Positions 34,770 to 47,297 are shown, counted from the stretch's first letter. The stretch: 64,000 nt of DNA from Neopestalotiopsis rosae (GCA_023078685.1 JALGAS010000005.1:1302001-1366000); one strand, 5' to 3'. Numbers and translations are program-made. Notes: generated from the letters alone by a model not told the origin.

Positions 34770-35660
34770 ATGTCCCGCAAAGCAGCACTCGAAACTATCA
34801 ATTATGAACTCATTAAAGCCAAAGATCCAAATGAAATTCGGAAATTGTTGAAAGCGAGCAGACCTCCACCTGAAGGTCTTGGAGTTTTCTATCTCGACCT
34901 CCGTGGGCCCGCAACGAGCGCATCTTTGAGAGAGCTTGATGCAGTCTACGCTGCAACCGAAAAGTACTTCAGGCAGGATCAAGACTACAAGCTAGCTGCT
35001 AAGAGGGATGGCGTCGAGCGAGGGTAAGCTCTTAGGCACCCATTCTATGACTTGCTTGGATATTTAACACTTATTGCGGGATTAGGTACAAGAAGTTTCC
35101 CAACGTTGAGACATTCGAGGTTCGTCCAGGCTTCCTCTAACATCTTGACCTGCACTGACAACTTGCAACAACAGGTGGCTCGTGATGAAGAGAAGCAAGG
35201 AACACATGATCTTCCAACCGAATTGCAGCCGGCCAAGCTTGAGTTCTCGCAGCTCTCTTCGGCTTGCGAAGTGATTACCAAAGACTTGGCCAATGTCCTG
35301 AGTGAGGCCCTTGGCGTCTCCAAGCCCTTTGCTCCAGATGGGCCAAGTGACAGTGGTTTCAAAGTGTGCCTCATCAGCGACGCTGCCAAGGAGAGTGAAG
35401 TCATCGGCGGAGAGCATACCGACATGGGCCTTATCACTTGCTTGTTCTATACAGCCCCTACCATGGAGATCCCCATTCATGGGACAGACGAGTGGGCTTT
35501 GATTGAAAGCATTCCAGGGTGCCCTGTCGTTAATGTGGCAGATGCTTTGCAGAATGCATCGAGCAAGGAACTGTTCTCACCTCTACACCGAGTTGTGCAG
35601 CCCAAGGGCGAGAACTTGAGCGCCCTTTACCTACTCCGCCCGGCGCATGCAGCAGCTTGA
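34770..35660 (+). CDS. 2OG-Fe(II) oxygenase (isopenicillin-N-synthase-like fold)
   Basis: Exons 34770-35023, 35086-35119 and 35175-35660 give 257 aa; the 34-bp middle exon encodes YKKFPNVETFE. The iron triad is His177 and Asp179 (GGEHTDMGLI) with distal His234 (LFSPLHRVVQP). The position where 2-oxoglutarate is usually held by an Arg of an RxS motif reads ENLSALYLLRP, so that Arg is not obvious. The protein is about 60-80 residues shorter than typical family members. It could hydroxylate, desaturate or cyclise a small substrate. Its place between the AspRS-like gene and the gamma-glutamyltranspeptidase argues for a biosynthetic role. Confidence 0.82.
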
Positions 35661-37716
35661 GTAGATATAGTTTGTTGGATGATTGAATGGGAGACCAACT
35701 GAATCGTTTTGAATTGAAGTCATTCCAATATTTGTCGATGCTTAATTGTGATATTTCATCAAATCCATAGATGATTGTTTATGAGACTTGCAACCCATGG
35801 CAGAGCCATAGCGCCTTTGCAACCCTGTGGCTAAACAAAAGGCTCTACCTCAAAAGTTTTCATTAGTTAGCTGATTCCGAGAATGCTTCGTCACTATGCC
35901 AAGAAGGGTTTTCATGGCACAAATATTAATCCGTTGTGCCTCGGTTGCGGTCCGAGACCATTGGTGAGTCTACATGTTGCTTCTCATGTCCGAGATGCCC
36001 AATGAAGCAGGAGTGCTGGAGAGTTCACATATGCCGAGGACAACTCAGCTGACCTGGTACGCAATAACCTTGTCGAATACGTCAGAGCGCAACTTGTCCG
36101 ACTCCAGGGGAAACGATCCCCGCCCGTGAAGCATAAGCATGTTCATCGGTATGAAGGAGCGTGGTAACGGACAAAGAGTAAAGAATAACGTGATTGACTG
36201 CGTTTTTCTTGGGTATCGTAGGATTGGCGGGAAGTGCATCCAATAGGGCCCAGCTCTAGGCACTCATGGCCTTTCTCCTGGCGATCGAATATCACGACAT
36301 TAGATACTTTCTCTCTAAAGACACTCCTGTATCCAAGATCCTAGACACAGTGTGAGCGTTGCGAGCATTCAATATGCCAAGCTCAATGTGATCTACAATG
36401 AAATGGTTGTGATACGTATTACCGGGTCAGCGTTGCACATTCCGGGGAAATCAACATAAGCAAGCATGCACATCCAATCGCTGCAGCATGCGTGATACTG
36501 CGGCACGGCGATTTGTGGGAAATTCATCTAGCAAAGCAGGATTATATGGCCCTGCAGAAGATCTTTTGGGCTCCCTTCTCATGCCTGTATCGTCACTCGG
36601 TCCCGCCGAAGTCTAACGATGCGCAGGGACCGTTGGGCAAAAATGAGATCTGTATCAGACGGATGCAGCCGCAAATGGCGCGGCTCCCGGATGCCAGGAT
36701 GCATGCCCCGAGCTGCAGTCCTAGGCCTTGGTGAGCCTCTTCCCGCCTTACCTTTCAGCACTAGTCGTGTTCCTTGTGCTTATGCCAAGCCAGTGTGCTG
36801 AAGGGATTCAGATCCTTTAGCGCCGCATTCTTCAGCGGCTCCGAAGAATGCGGGGAAGAGGCTATATGTGCATCTCTCTTACGAAGTCGCTTGCGGGGCT
36901 TTGACTATAATGATATGATGTTTCAACGGACGAGATCACACTAGTCCCCGGACCCGTAGTCCCCGAACCCAGGGTCCCTAATCACTTCATGCGGCTCGCG
37001 GTCAGTGGCTTAAGGGACGCCTGTGATGATGACTAGGGCCGGGCCAGGCTCGCAGGGATTAAAGGTCCCATGCATATTTTGGCGTGCAATGTCTAGGCCA
37101 TTGGCAAATCAAATGTTGCCAAAATTCCTCGTTCCAATGGCGATGCTGAAGGATGCGAAATAGCTAATGCGAACCGACCTATACGCGCGCTTCGCGAAAA
37201 GGCACTATTACCGCATTTGTCGTTTTGTCAACACTGCAGAACCAGGCCGGTGAACACAAGTTGAAGGGATTTCCCCACATCTCAGGGTCCTTTGCGACAG
37301 ACATCGGTAGTTACTCGGATTGCCCGAAGAGGCTCATGTTAGCAGGGTTTGGCACGAAATTCCTTGGCAGGCCGGACGACATCTGCACAAGTCGTTTACC
37401 GGATGGTCTCCGCGGGCCTAAACAAACTACCTAGACCATGCACCATGTAGCATGAACCGGGTTAATACCAAGTATCCAGGGATGACTTCATTCTTTCCCG
37501 ATTGTATGCGAATCCTGATGACATTGCAGAGTTTTCAAGCCAAGAGTCATCTCGGCGCAATGGCTGGCGATGTCAATTACGAGTGTAGTATTGTGCGCAT
37601 CATTCGGCACTCTGTTCAAAATGATGTCTTGAAACTTTGTGGATGAACAAAATCTCCCCGGTGCTCGCCTATCACCCCATCCGTGGCAGATAGTCACTTG
37701 TTCATCTCCTCTCAAT
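35661..37716. other. Gene-poor 2.1 kb interval
   Basis: I find no gene that I can support. GC content fluctuates, and short frames at 36045-36263 (minus) and 36492-36801 (plus) have no motifs. This gap separates the 2OG oxygenase from the gamma-glutamyltranspeptidase. Confidence 0.45.
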
Positions 37717-39575
37717 ATGGTCGCCATCAGTCGCTATCTTGGCAGTGTCCTGCCTGGATTGCTCGCACTCTCTCAGCTAGCTCTATCAAGAGCTGTAAAC
37801 AGCAGTGAACCAAAGCTAGGCGCAGTGGCCTCAGAGAATGCAGTTTGCAGCCGCATCGGCATTGAAATACTCACGTCTGGCGGCAATGCTGCTGACGCCA
37901 TGGTCAGCACAGTCCTATGTGTGGGCGTTGTTGCGATGGCCCACAGCGGGATCGGTGGTGGTGGTTTCATGTTGATCCGCAGCAGCAATGGGTCGTATGA
38001 ATACATTGATTTCAGAGAGACGGCTGGTTCTGCGTATTTTCAAGACATGTACACTAATAACACAAACGCTAGTTTGTATGGTGGTCTAGCTAGGTATGTC
38101 TCGTTTTCGTATCTGGGTGGTAAGACTTGTGGCTGATGACTTACCATAGTGGCGTTCCCGGTGAATTGCGAGGGTTGGAATACCTGCACAACAAGTATGG
38201 CGTCCTTCCTTGGGCCGATGTGGTCTTGCCGGCTGCCAAAGTGGCCCGAGAAGGATTCCGGGTCAATGAAGATCAGGTTCTTTACATGAATACGGTCATC
38301 CCGAGTGGTGACTTCCTAACGGAAGACCCAACATGGGCGATTGACTTTGCACCTAATGGGACGCGCGTGCAACTCAACTCAACCATGACGCGCAAGCGCT
38401 ATGCTGATACTCTTGAGGTGGGCTGCATGATCAAAGCACAGCAAGCGCTAGAAGCATACTAACAGACAATAGACAATTGCAAGTAACGGTGCAGACGCAT
38501 TCTACACCGGGCCTATCGCCAATGCAACAATTGCAGCATTGAAAAAACGGAATGGCACTTTAACACTGGACGACTTCCAGAACTACAGCGTTGCAGTCAG
38601 AAAACCATCGCAAATAGACTATAGAGGATATAAGTTGACGAGCTGCGGTGCTCCAGCGGGAGGCTCCGTGGCCATGAGTGCCCTCAACATTATCGGCGGT
38701 AAGTACACTTTTCAGCGGCCATTGAAACGTGGATCTGATGGAACATAGGCTATGATGGCTTCAATGACCCTGCTGCCACCAACTTGTCTACCCACAGACT
38801 GGATGAAGCCATGAGATTCGCCTATGGACAGCGCACCAATCTCGGAGACCCATCTTTCCTCGGAAACATTACAGACTACCAGAACAGCATGCTGTCCCCC
38901 GAAACGGGCAGCGAAATCCGCTCGAAGATTTCTGATTTTCGGACGTACGATGTCTCATGGTACGACCCACTTGGATACGAGATCGAAGAGACGCCAGGGA
39001 CAAGTCACATCACCACCGCCGATAAGTCCGGGCTTGCCATCAGCCTCACAACAACAATTAATACACTCTTCGGTTCGCAGCTTATGGTACCGGAGACCGG
39101 CGTTATTATGAACAACGAAATGAACGACTTTTCGATCCCGGGCGCCAGCAATTTCTTTGGCTACATTCCCAGCCCGGCCAACTACGTGGCGCCCGGTAAG
39201 CGGCCTCTGTCCTCCATTTCTCCCACCATTGTCGAGAGCCCGGACGGCAATCTATATCTCGTCATCGGGTCTGCCGGTGGTTCGCGCATCATCACGGCTA
39301 CAATCCAAAATATACACCACGTGCTCGACCGCGGCTTGTCAGTATCGGAGGCGCTGGCGCAGCCCCGGCTGCACGACCAGCTGAATCCGGCCGTGTCTGC
39401 GTTTGAATACAGCTATGACAATAGCACGGTGGCTTATATGAAGGCGCTAGGGCACAATGTTTCGTGGGTACCTCCTGGACAGAGCACGGCCCAGGGGTTG
39501 CGGTTGCTCCCGAACGGAACATTTGAGGCTGCTGGGGAGCCCCGCCAGTTGGCATCGGGCGGGTTTGCCGTGTGA
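37717..39575 (+). CDS. Secreted gamma-glutamyltranspeptidase
   Basis: Exons 37717-38093, 38150-38417, 38473-38698 and 38749-39575 give 565 aa. The ATG at 37717 begins a signal peptide (SVLPGLLALSQLALSRA). Family blocks include GGNAADAMVSTVLCVGV, HSGIGGGGFMLIR and SGVPGELRGLEYLH. The autoprocessing nucleophile is Thr375 in GTSHITTADKSG, which starts the small subunit, followed by MNNEMNDFSIPG and SSISPTIV. The enzyme transfers or hydrolyses gamma-glutamyl groups of glutathione and other gamma-glutamyl amides outside the cell or in the vacuole. In this setting it could also remove a gamma-glutamyl protecting group from a pathway product. Confidence 0.93.
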
Positions 39576-39744
39576 TGGGACATTCTGAGGGGCTGATCAC
39601 TTTATGGATACATGATAAATAACGATGTGACCATAAATTGGCCACGAGGGCGCCTGAACTGTGATAAGAGAAGAATTGCTCAAGGTTCATGTTTCCATCA
39701 CCGACGAATTGTGCGTTCCGAGCTGTAACCCTACATCTTCGGTG

Positions 39745-40213
39745 CTATACATTTGGATCATGCGCGACGACCTCTATCTCCACCCGCATATCATCCTTGG
39801 CAAGCCTGGTCACGCCAAGACAGGTCCAAATGGGCTGGTGGTCGGGCATCCATTTTTTGAAGTTCCGGATGACAGCCCCCATAGCTTCGTCATTGATTGG
39901 TACGTGATAAGTCGTGACTCGAAAGACCTGCGACCAACCTTTGCCCCCTGCGTCCGTCAGCGCAAGCTGGACATTTTCGAAAGCCCGGTCAATTTGTGCA
40001 TTGATCTCCGTGTTGAAAACGCCGGTATTTGGATCGAAACCGCCTACAAAGACTTTCTCAGCAAATCAAAGCCTATATTTGCATAGTTGGGGCATTTGTA
40101 CCTTGTCCAGCACATTCGATACGGTCTCCAATGCGAACAGCCTGACTGTACCAACATCGCTCCCTCTGTGCTGCCCCACGACCGGGGTAGGCGTAATACT
40201 GGAGATGCGCCAT
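39745..40213 (-). CDS. RidA (YjgF/YER057c/UK114) family imine deaminase
   Basis: Two exons, 40213-40102 and 40043-39745, give 136 aa. Exon 2 has no ATG of its own. Exon 1 reads MAHLQYYAYPGRG then YSQAVRIGDRIECAGQG. Exon 2 continues GGFDPNTGVFNTEINAQIDR, then AFENVQLALTDAGGKGWSQV and the C-terminal VTRLAKDDMRVEIEVVAHDP. This is the RidA fold with its conserved strand-helix order; the usual catalytic Arg is matched by the Arg of VTRLAKDD. RidA proteins hydrolyse reactive enamines and imines released by PLP or oxidative enzymes. Its start lies about 0.6 kb from the transpeptidase, tail to tail, and would suit a pathway making imine intermediates. Confidence 0.88.
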
Positions 40214-40800
40214 TGAAGATAGATTCGTTGTGTATGGAGTACCGTCTGCTGTGTATGGAGCTAGAGAATAGAAACTGTCTATCTTTTTATACTCGATGAG
40301 AATTCTGCGAGGGCGGCGAGTTCCTTGCTGTAGAACGACTGCACCGGGCTGTCGCCCAATATTGTCTAGCGCTGAACACGTGTCAATAGTCAAGGTATGG
40401 GAGGCTGCATGTCAGCGGTTGGCAACGGTCAATCTCAAGGCCACTCATTTACTGGATGTGGGGCAAAAGGATGCTGCTTGTATATATGTCCCATGTATGC
40501 ATTTGCTGAAACGCTGTTGAAGACATCGACTGTTGGGTCAAGTCAAAGATGGCGATAGACATGCCGCCGAGGTAGTGAGTGCGTATAAAGGACATGTTTG
40601 GAAAAATTGGTGAGATATTGTCCTTCACCCTTACACGTGAGCCATTACAAAATGGTCAATGTGATCGCAAAACCAGCGACACCTTTCTGGGTTGACCATA
40701 TAGAGCTACAAACGAGATGAGATGAGAGCTATCGAATACACATGAGCAAGTTATACACGGCAGGTACTACCACATCAGTACCGCACACAGGCCATGCACA
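40214..40800. other. Intergenic region
   Basis: It holds the promoter of the RidA gene and the 3' flank of the kinase gene. I see no coding sequence. Confidence 0.5.
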
Positions 40801-42269
40801 TCAAGGCTGGTCGGTACTGTTACACGACATTTTTGAGACTGGTGCAATGTGTCCAGATATCCACGGATGCCGAAGGATCTCTGCCACAGACCAGCGTTCA
40901 TCCGGCGACCACTTCAGGACACCGTTCAGACAGTCTTTCATCACCTTTGCCTCATCCCCGGGGATCACTGTCCCCATTGGTTCTAGCATTGACAACTCAG
41001 ATCCGAACATGGCAGATTCGTCATCCAGAGTACCAATATCCGCTATCATGTTTTCAATTGGGTACTCGATGGCCAAAGGGTCTCCATTTGGCTTCTTCAG
41101 AGGCTTGCCATCCGCGTCAAAATAGCTAGACCTCTTGTCCCACGAATTCCACCATGGATCCGGCAGCTTACCTTTCATCTGCACCATCTGCAATATGATT
41201 TCATGTCTGCCGCCGAAGAAGCTACAGAAGAGGGGATATCCAGCTCGGATCTCATACAGGACGCACGCAAGGGAGCAGGCCTCGGACCCCGGAGTGAGCT
41301 TCGACTCAAATATCGTCTCTGGAGCACGGTACCCGACTGGTATCCCAATATCCGCCGGACCAGGCGGCTTTTCAAATTGAAAGCTCTCGCCAAAATCCAC
41401 GAGCAATGCATCGTGCGTCAGGTACTTGGCGTTGGGCATTCTAGCAGACTCGACCACATACTTGGGTGCAGAGTCTCCAGTGTCTTGCTGTGGAGCTCTG
41501 CAGATGTCCACTGTGCTCGGTTTACCAAATCTCTGGTATACTTCAGCTTCGGTCCAGTCGTCCATCGATTTGAAGGACAATAGCACATTTTTCGACGTGA
41601 GATCTGCAATACTCTTTAAATGTCTAAACGTGAAGTACAACGGGCGTCTTTACCTGCATGACATATTTTGTGAGAGTGCAGAAAGACTACTGCTTCCACG
41701 ACCTGGAGCATGATCTTGTGAGCAATATCGACTCGAAATCTTCGAGATCCTGAGGTGTACCCGTGTCCTGGAACATTATATATGTCGTGTATACTCGGGC
41801 CAGCTACTTTTGTCACTAAGCAGTTGTGTTGCCCGTTTGGACCATGAAGAACGAAATGATCCGTCAAACCCCGTATGCGAATCTTTTTGGGGTGAACAGT
41901 CTGCATTTTCGCCAGTCGCTGGAGGGTTTTCAGCTCCATTGACAACACTGTTTCATCGGCTTTCAGAATCTTGAGCGCATGATAGCCGATCTGATCGCGA
42001 GCGAGCCATGTTGTTGATAAGCCGCCGCACCCGAGCTTGTGGAGAATCTTGTACCTTCCATCGAGAATATCCCCCAAGTGCACAGGGTGGTAGCCGCCCG
42101 GCCGATATTCTTCGATGTTTTCAACATGGTCGACCCCAATAGGGTAATAACGTCTCGCCAGTGATGTATACAGCCTGGATATCGCTTGACAGTTGCCACA
42201 AGCTGAGGTTCGCAGCAGCCGTGAAGTTCTTCTTACGGTATGCACCAGTATTGGAGAAAAAGGTAGCAT
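40801..42269 (-). CDS. SRPK-like serine/threonine protein kinase
   Basis: Exons 42269-41654 and 41603-40801 give 472 aa. Kinase motifs are in order: a modified glycine loop KLGCGGLSTTWLARD, the ATP lysine in YHALKILKA, the catalytic loop CHADLTSKNVLL (HxD core with Asn), DFG in LLVDFGESFQF, and GYRAPE. The insert between catalytic loop and DFG, and LNGVLKWSPDERWSVAEILRHPW at the end, are typical of the expanded SRPK-like kinases of filamentous fungi. The catalytic loop has Ala where Arg or Gly is usual. It is likely active. The role is unknown; such kinases often lie in lineage-specific regions. Confidence 0.88.
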
Positions 42270-42735
42270 TGTCGTGCTGAGGCGCGAAAACCGAGGTTTT
42301 ATTGCAGTGCAGCAAGTCTAATATCGATAGGTAGGGAGCCTTTGCACGCTGTGAGTCTTGCACGTGTGTAGAAGGATCTTGGTGCCTTGCCGCTTGGGCG
42401 CATGGATCTACCCCTGCTTCACAGACGGTAAGAAATTTATCTTCTTATTTAACCAATCAGCTCGCGCTAGATGTGCACGGCACGGGATATCCGCACGGGG
42501 CAACCCCCTATGCCCCATTCTGGTGTAAGGATTTAGTATGGTAATAATAACACAGATATACAGCCATAGGAATGCAAATAGGTATGTTATTACACATGAT
42601 ATGAGAATGACATAAGAATAAAGATCAGCGGAGACGCAATTCGTTTTTGGACACCAGCACCGCATGATGAGGATTTCGGGGCTAAAAAGTAGGACCACAA
42701 CTTTCAGTGTCGCCGTTCTGGTCATTCCCATTTAT
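42270..42735. other. Intergenic region
   Basis: No coding sequence is seen. Confidence 0.5.
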
Positions 42736-44534
42736 TTAAGTCTCCTTGGCAAATTTGCTCTTCGCTCGTAGTGTCTTGCCATATTTGAAGAATAGAATGG
42801 GAAACGGCATCATAACCAAAGTGAGTAGAGCCAGAAAGCAGGATGCCCAGCTGTAGCCCATCTTCTTGTACATCTGCTCGCCGAACAAGGGGAAAGCAGC
42901 TGCAAATAAAGAACGTAGGAAGGCATTGGCAGCCATGGCGCTGGCAGCGTACGTTGGGTACGCATCGACCTGAACAACATAGTTAGATGCTGTTCAATAT
43001 GAAATTTTTCAAGTGTTGACGAGTTTACGTTGCTGTCGGACGTACCAAGAATGTCAATATTCCTGTAAAACACAAAATGAAGCTATATATCATTGATGAT
43101 TGTTAGTCAAGGGGCTCTCTGAATGGAAGAAATCAGAATTCGGGACCTACCCAAAACCGAAAAGGGCGGCACCAATAGCTGGTGCAATCCAGTGAACATG
43201 AGGATACGTTGTCCAGGCAAATACGAACAGTCCAGTAGGTACGAAAAGCGAACCTAGAATGGTAGGCGGCAAACGAATCTCGGGTTCCGCGTGGCCGCAC
43301 ACTCTTGTCCTTTGCTCCTCCTCATGCATCAAGCGTCTCCTGACACGAGTCCATACAGGGTCAGTCGCGACGGCAACAATCATGCCAACTAGAATGGCCA
43401 AGAATATCAAGCCCACTTGCCACAGATTGAATTGGTAATACTGCTCGAAAATAAGTGGAAAAGCGACAAAGAAGAGATATATGATACCGAGAAGTAACGC
43501 CGAGTACAAGCAAAGAGCGAGGCACATGGGGTCAAAGAATAGGAGCTGGAACGGGCGTAGTAGAGACCGTCTTATTGCTCCCGATATGGTCGCCTCCCTT
43601 CTCTCCACGGGAGCTTGCCAATTATCGTTGGCGGACTTCTTTCGTATCCATTCAGCTTTGTGTCTCAAGGCGATTTGGTCTACGTACAGTGGTGAGTGAC
43701 AAGGCCCCCCAGGAATGGAACGACATACGATGTGTCTCTGGTACGAAAATCAGGAGAGCGAGCCCGATCGTGACGCTCCAGATTAAAATAACCCAAAAGG
43801 TCCAATGCCAACTCGTGTAGTAGTTTATGAAGTTGCCGATGAAGGGTCCGATACTGGAACCAATGAACGGCGCGGCCGTAAAAATTGCCATTGGTAGTTG
43901 CAATTGCTCTTTGCTGAAGAGATCTCCGACCGTGCCGCCAGAGACAGCAAGGAAGGCGCTGCCAGAGAAACTCCAAGAAACCGAGACACCATGATTGTCT
44001 GGATATTCCCCGCCACGGCAATGGGAATATTCCAGATGATGTAGAAGAGCCAGCTGACGAGATAGATGGGCCGACGGCCGTAGAATTCGCTCAAGGGGCC
44101 AAAGAGCATTGAGCCAAGACTAAGACCAAGAACGTAGAGCGAGAGGCCGAGATTGGAGATTTCTCGGGAGTTTCCGAACTGATTTTCGATTTGTGTAAAG
44201 GTTGACGTGTACATGGAGCTCGAGACAGTTCTATCCTAGTCTGTTAGCCTGGCTGGTGCGTCCCTGTCTAAACAATCAATGACATTACTTTCATGACTTA
44301 CACGCAAAAGCTGGCGTTGGCAACGACGAGTGTGATGACCCATTTCTTCCACTTGCTGTGACTGCGTGGGTTCCAATGATCGTTGTCGCCTTCGTCCCAA
44401 TGCACCACGTATGCTTCGCTGGAGGACGCTGGAGAATTTGCTTTATTCCGAGACACCTGTATTAGATTGGAAGCACGCAAGTCACTTGCAAGGGACCGGC
44501 TTTTTTTGGGATCATGCATGGAGATGGACATCAT
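42736..44534 (-). pseudogene. DHA1-type (12-TM) MFS transporter with a one-base frameshift
   Basis: Exons 44534-44302, 44230-43729, 43679-43151, 43082-43046 and 42969-42736 reconstruct an MFS drug transporter of the polyamine/fluconazole DHA1 group. Motif A is seen as GPLSEFYGRRPIYLVSW; later blocks are PMAIFTAAPFIGSSIGPFIG and ANAFLRSLFAAAFPLF. All intron phases agree except inside exon 2. There the frame after VSRFLGV is lost at the AAA run 43968-43970 (TTT on the coding strand), and the conserved SGSAFLAVSGGTVGDLF follows one frame away. A single missing base explains this. The gene is either a recent pseudogene or carries a sequencing error. It is divergent from the Zn2Cys6 regulator. Confidence 0.82.
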
Positions 44535-45067
44535 AAAAAGATGACGATCAATGGTCGCGCGTGTAGGTTTTAGACATGCGGTACGGTATTAATGGCAAGA
44601 GAGTAAGGCCAGAGACTTATTTGATGATTTCGTTGCAATATTGTGTCTAGGTTTTTATATACGATTTTTCTTCGTTGCTGATCTCCCTTTTCGCGCGTTC
44701 ACTTATCAATCATTGTGACATTGTCATGTCCAGGTCCCTCGAACTTGACTAATATGTACAAGGGACTGAACTGTAGGTCCGTAGATCCGAGGTTTTAGAG
44801 TGCATCAGCTACGCCCTAGGTCGCTGAGGTTAACCCCAGTGCTAGCTTTCGCCTAGGCTTCGGTAGCGCTGATAGCATTCATCACATAGAGGCTTAATAA
44901 TTGAACAGCATTCCCCACCGAGATCCGAATTCAACTTTCATCCGAGATCTATCTTCATACATCTCAATATTGAACTTTTTCCGGGGTCTATGAACTTAAC
45001 ACGCTGAGGTGCCGATATATCGCGACAACGACGGGTGAGAGAATAATCATCCCGAGAATCCGAAATC
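44535..45067. promoter_or_regulatory. Divergent promoter, MFS transporter / Zn2Cys6 regulator
   Basis: The 533-bp spacer separates two divergent genes and carries two CCTAGG palindromes (44815, 44852). The pairing of transporter and regulator suggests co-regulation. Confidence 0.5.
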
Positions 45068-47297
45068 ATGCGCACTCTGCGGAAAGGCATAGAGAAAATC
45101 AGCCGAGCCTGTGAGCCGTGTAGAGCCAGAAAGGTGCGGTGCGACGGTAGCGAACCCTGTCAGGGATGCCACAAACGACCGTCGGCTTGCCAATATCGTA
45201 CACGAATGAGAAATCGGAGATCTAATCGACATGGAGGCACATCAACACTTAGTAATGAGGTAGCTGATGCTCAGCGCAGCTCTGAAATACAGTCAGAACA
45301 GTCGCCTTCACGCGTGAATCAATCTGACACCAGGTATCGACAATCGGAATCTGCTCGAAATAGACTGCACAACAATGTTATAGCATGTTCTGAGAATAGC
45401 ACTGGCCAAAGAGGTGGTTCCTCTCTATTCTACGGCCCATCATCGCACTTTGCATTTCTGCAGCAGTTATACAAAGAAATACAGCTAAACCACTCATCAG
45501 CTGCTCCGACTGAGTCCGAGACACAAGATGGCGGTCCAAGCTTGGACATGTTCGCCCAGAAGGGGTTCTTCTTCGGCCACCCCTCTCGGATCTCCAGTGA
45601 AAACCTCTTTACGCTAGCAACGTTGTCTTCCATCGTACCCTTTGAAAGAGCCTTGGAATTTCTTACGGCATATGAGGCAGCATATTCTGCCGCGCTACCA
45701 CTATTTGCCAGCTCCGAACTACAACAGCTGATTCGACAGTTGTATCAACACAACGAACGTTGGCAAGTGACATCATGTTCAGGAGAGGAGCAAGCACTGG
45801 GCCTTGCTGTACTCGCGAATGGAGCTCTTTGCGTCGGCTTTACAGAAAAAGCTGAACTATTGTTTATGAAATCGCGCCAAACAGCCTTCGAAGTTGATGA
45901 CAACGTCAGTCTAACAATGGTGACCGTGTCCGTGCTTTTATCCGAGTACCAGAAGAGTATGGGTCGAATGCACTCTGCTTACTTGGCTCTTGGAACCGCT
46001 TGTCGGAGAGCGTTTGCCATGGGTCTGCACAAGGATGAACCTTCAATGCCCGAGCAGATCTTGGAAAACCGCCGAACCACGGTATGGTGCTTGTATGTGC
46101 AAGAAGGGTATGTCAATAAGACCTGTTGATACTATTCAATGTGACTAAAAAAGAAAGTGTTCAATCATTAGCGCTTGGTAGAAACAAGTCGCTCAAGAGA
46201 GTCGACATATGTTGCCCTTTGCCATCCAACCAGCCTGTTCTAGCCTGCCTGTGCAGGCTGGCGCACATCGCCGAGCAAGGGGCAGACCTCATATACGGAC
46301 GACGTTATACATCCTTAGACAAGCTCTATAACCAAGCCGAGACAGTCAATGACCAGCTGCGCGAAGTTTCGAGGGAGTTTGGGATAGGTGCCGCGAACAG
46401 AAAGGACCAGCATAGCTCCATACATGATGGTGTTGCTTCTCTACATGTTCACAATGGTAAGAAGTGCAAAGACCTCCTTCCCCATACATCTTGGAACGAT
46501 TCAGTGCTCAGAAAAGCAACGCAGTATACTACTGGACGCTAGTGCTCACATATCGGCCATTTCTCATCGCGGGAACTTCGTCAAGATGCAATGGAATTCA
46601 TTCTGGTCCAGGCCGCATGTGGCTGCGTCAAGCATGTCGGACAGCAACAGATGCAGCGCAAGATGCAATTGTTTTCAATAGTAGCACTTTCCGCAATGAT
46701 GCTGCCAGCAAGGTACGTATCCTTCAAATCCTTTGTTGTTCTACCATGCAACGGTGCCGTGCAGACAATCGTCTAACGAAGTTCTAGACCATGCGATTCA
46801 ATGGATTCTTCCTCGATGCTGCGTGTGTCGTGTTACTGTACGCTCTCCTTCAAACCCCTGCAAAATACACGGATACCGTGGATTACCTGCGCCTCGCCCT
46901 CTGGTGCTATGGCGAGATGACACAGCACGAACCCATCACCAATTGCCAGCGCGCCCTCCGCCAAATATTGCAGGTTGTGATGGAGGCCGTCCCGAAACGG
47001 GGCACTCGGGCCTTTGCACGGTTCCTGTCATCCCATGATTCCAATGTAGCTACGGAAGCATTTGACTTTGCAGAACCGCCCCTGGTCCCAAGCAGTGCGT
47101 CTGGTTCGGGACCTCTGCTGCTAGGTCCCAATGATTCGACTGTATTGACGGACCAGCATCGCCAATCGCCTGGGAATGACCAGTCGGTATCTCCGACGAT
47201 GGCTGGTCAAGACTTCGAAGTCCAAAACCTTCACCCAGACATTTTCACATTTGATTTGGCTGAATTCTTCTCAATTCCAACAGCCATTGACCCTTGA
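45068..47297 (+). CDS. Zn(II)2Cys6 transcription factor with fungal-specific TF domain
   Basis: Exons 45068-46107, 46158-46456, 46525-46712 and 46788-47297 give 678 aa. The N-terminal binuclear zinc cluster begins CEPCRARKVRCDG and follows C-x2-C-x6-C-x5-C-x2-C-x6-C. A basic linker and a Ser/Gln-rich region follow. The middle-homology domain is clear: YLALGTACRRAFAMGLHKD, LALGRNKSLKRVDICCPLP, LCRLAHIAEQGADLIYGRRY and YYWTLVLTYRPFLIA. It likely binds CGG-type sites in promoters. It lies between the DHA1 transporter and the GNAT and may regulate the block at 26-45 kb. Confidence 0.92.

Noticed and set aside
39661..40086. Plus-strand open frame of about 140 codons
   Set aside because: It overlaps the minus-strand RidA exon, whose protein signature is clear; the plus frame is its shadow.
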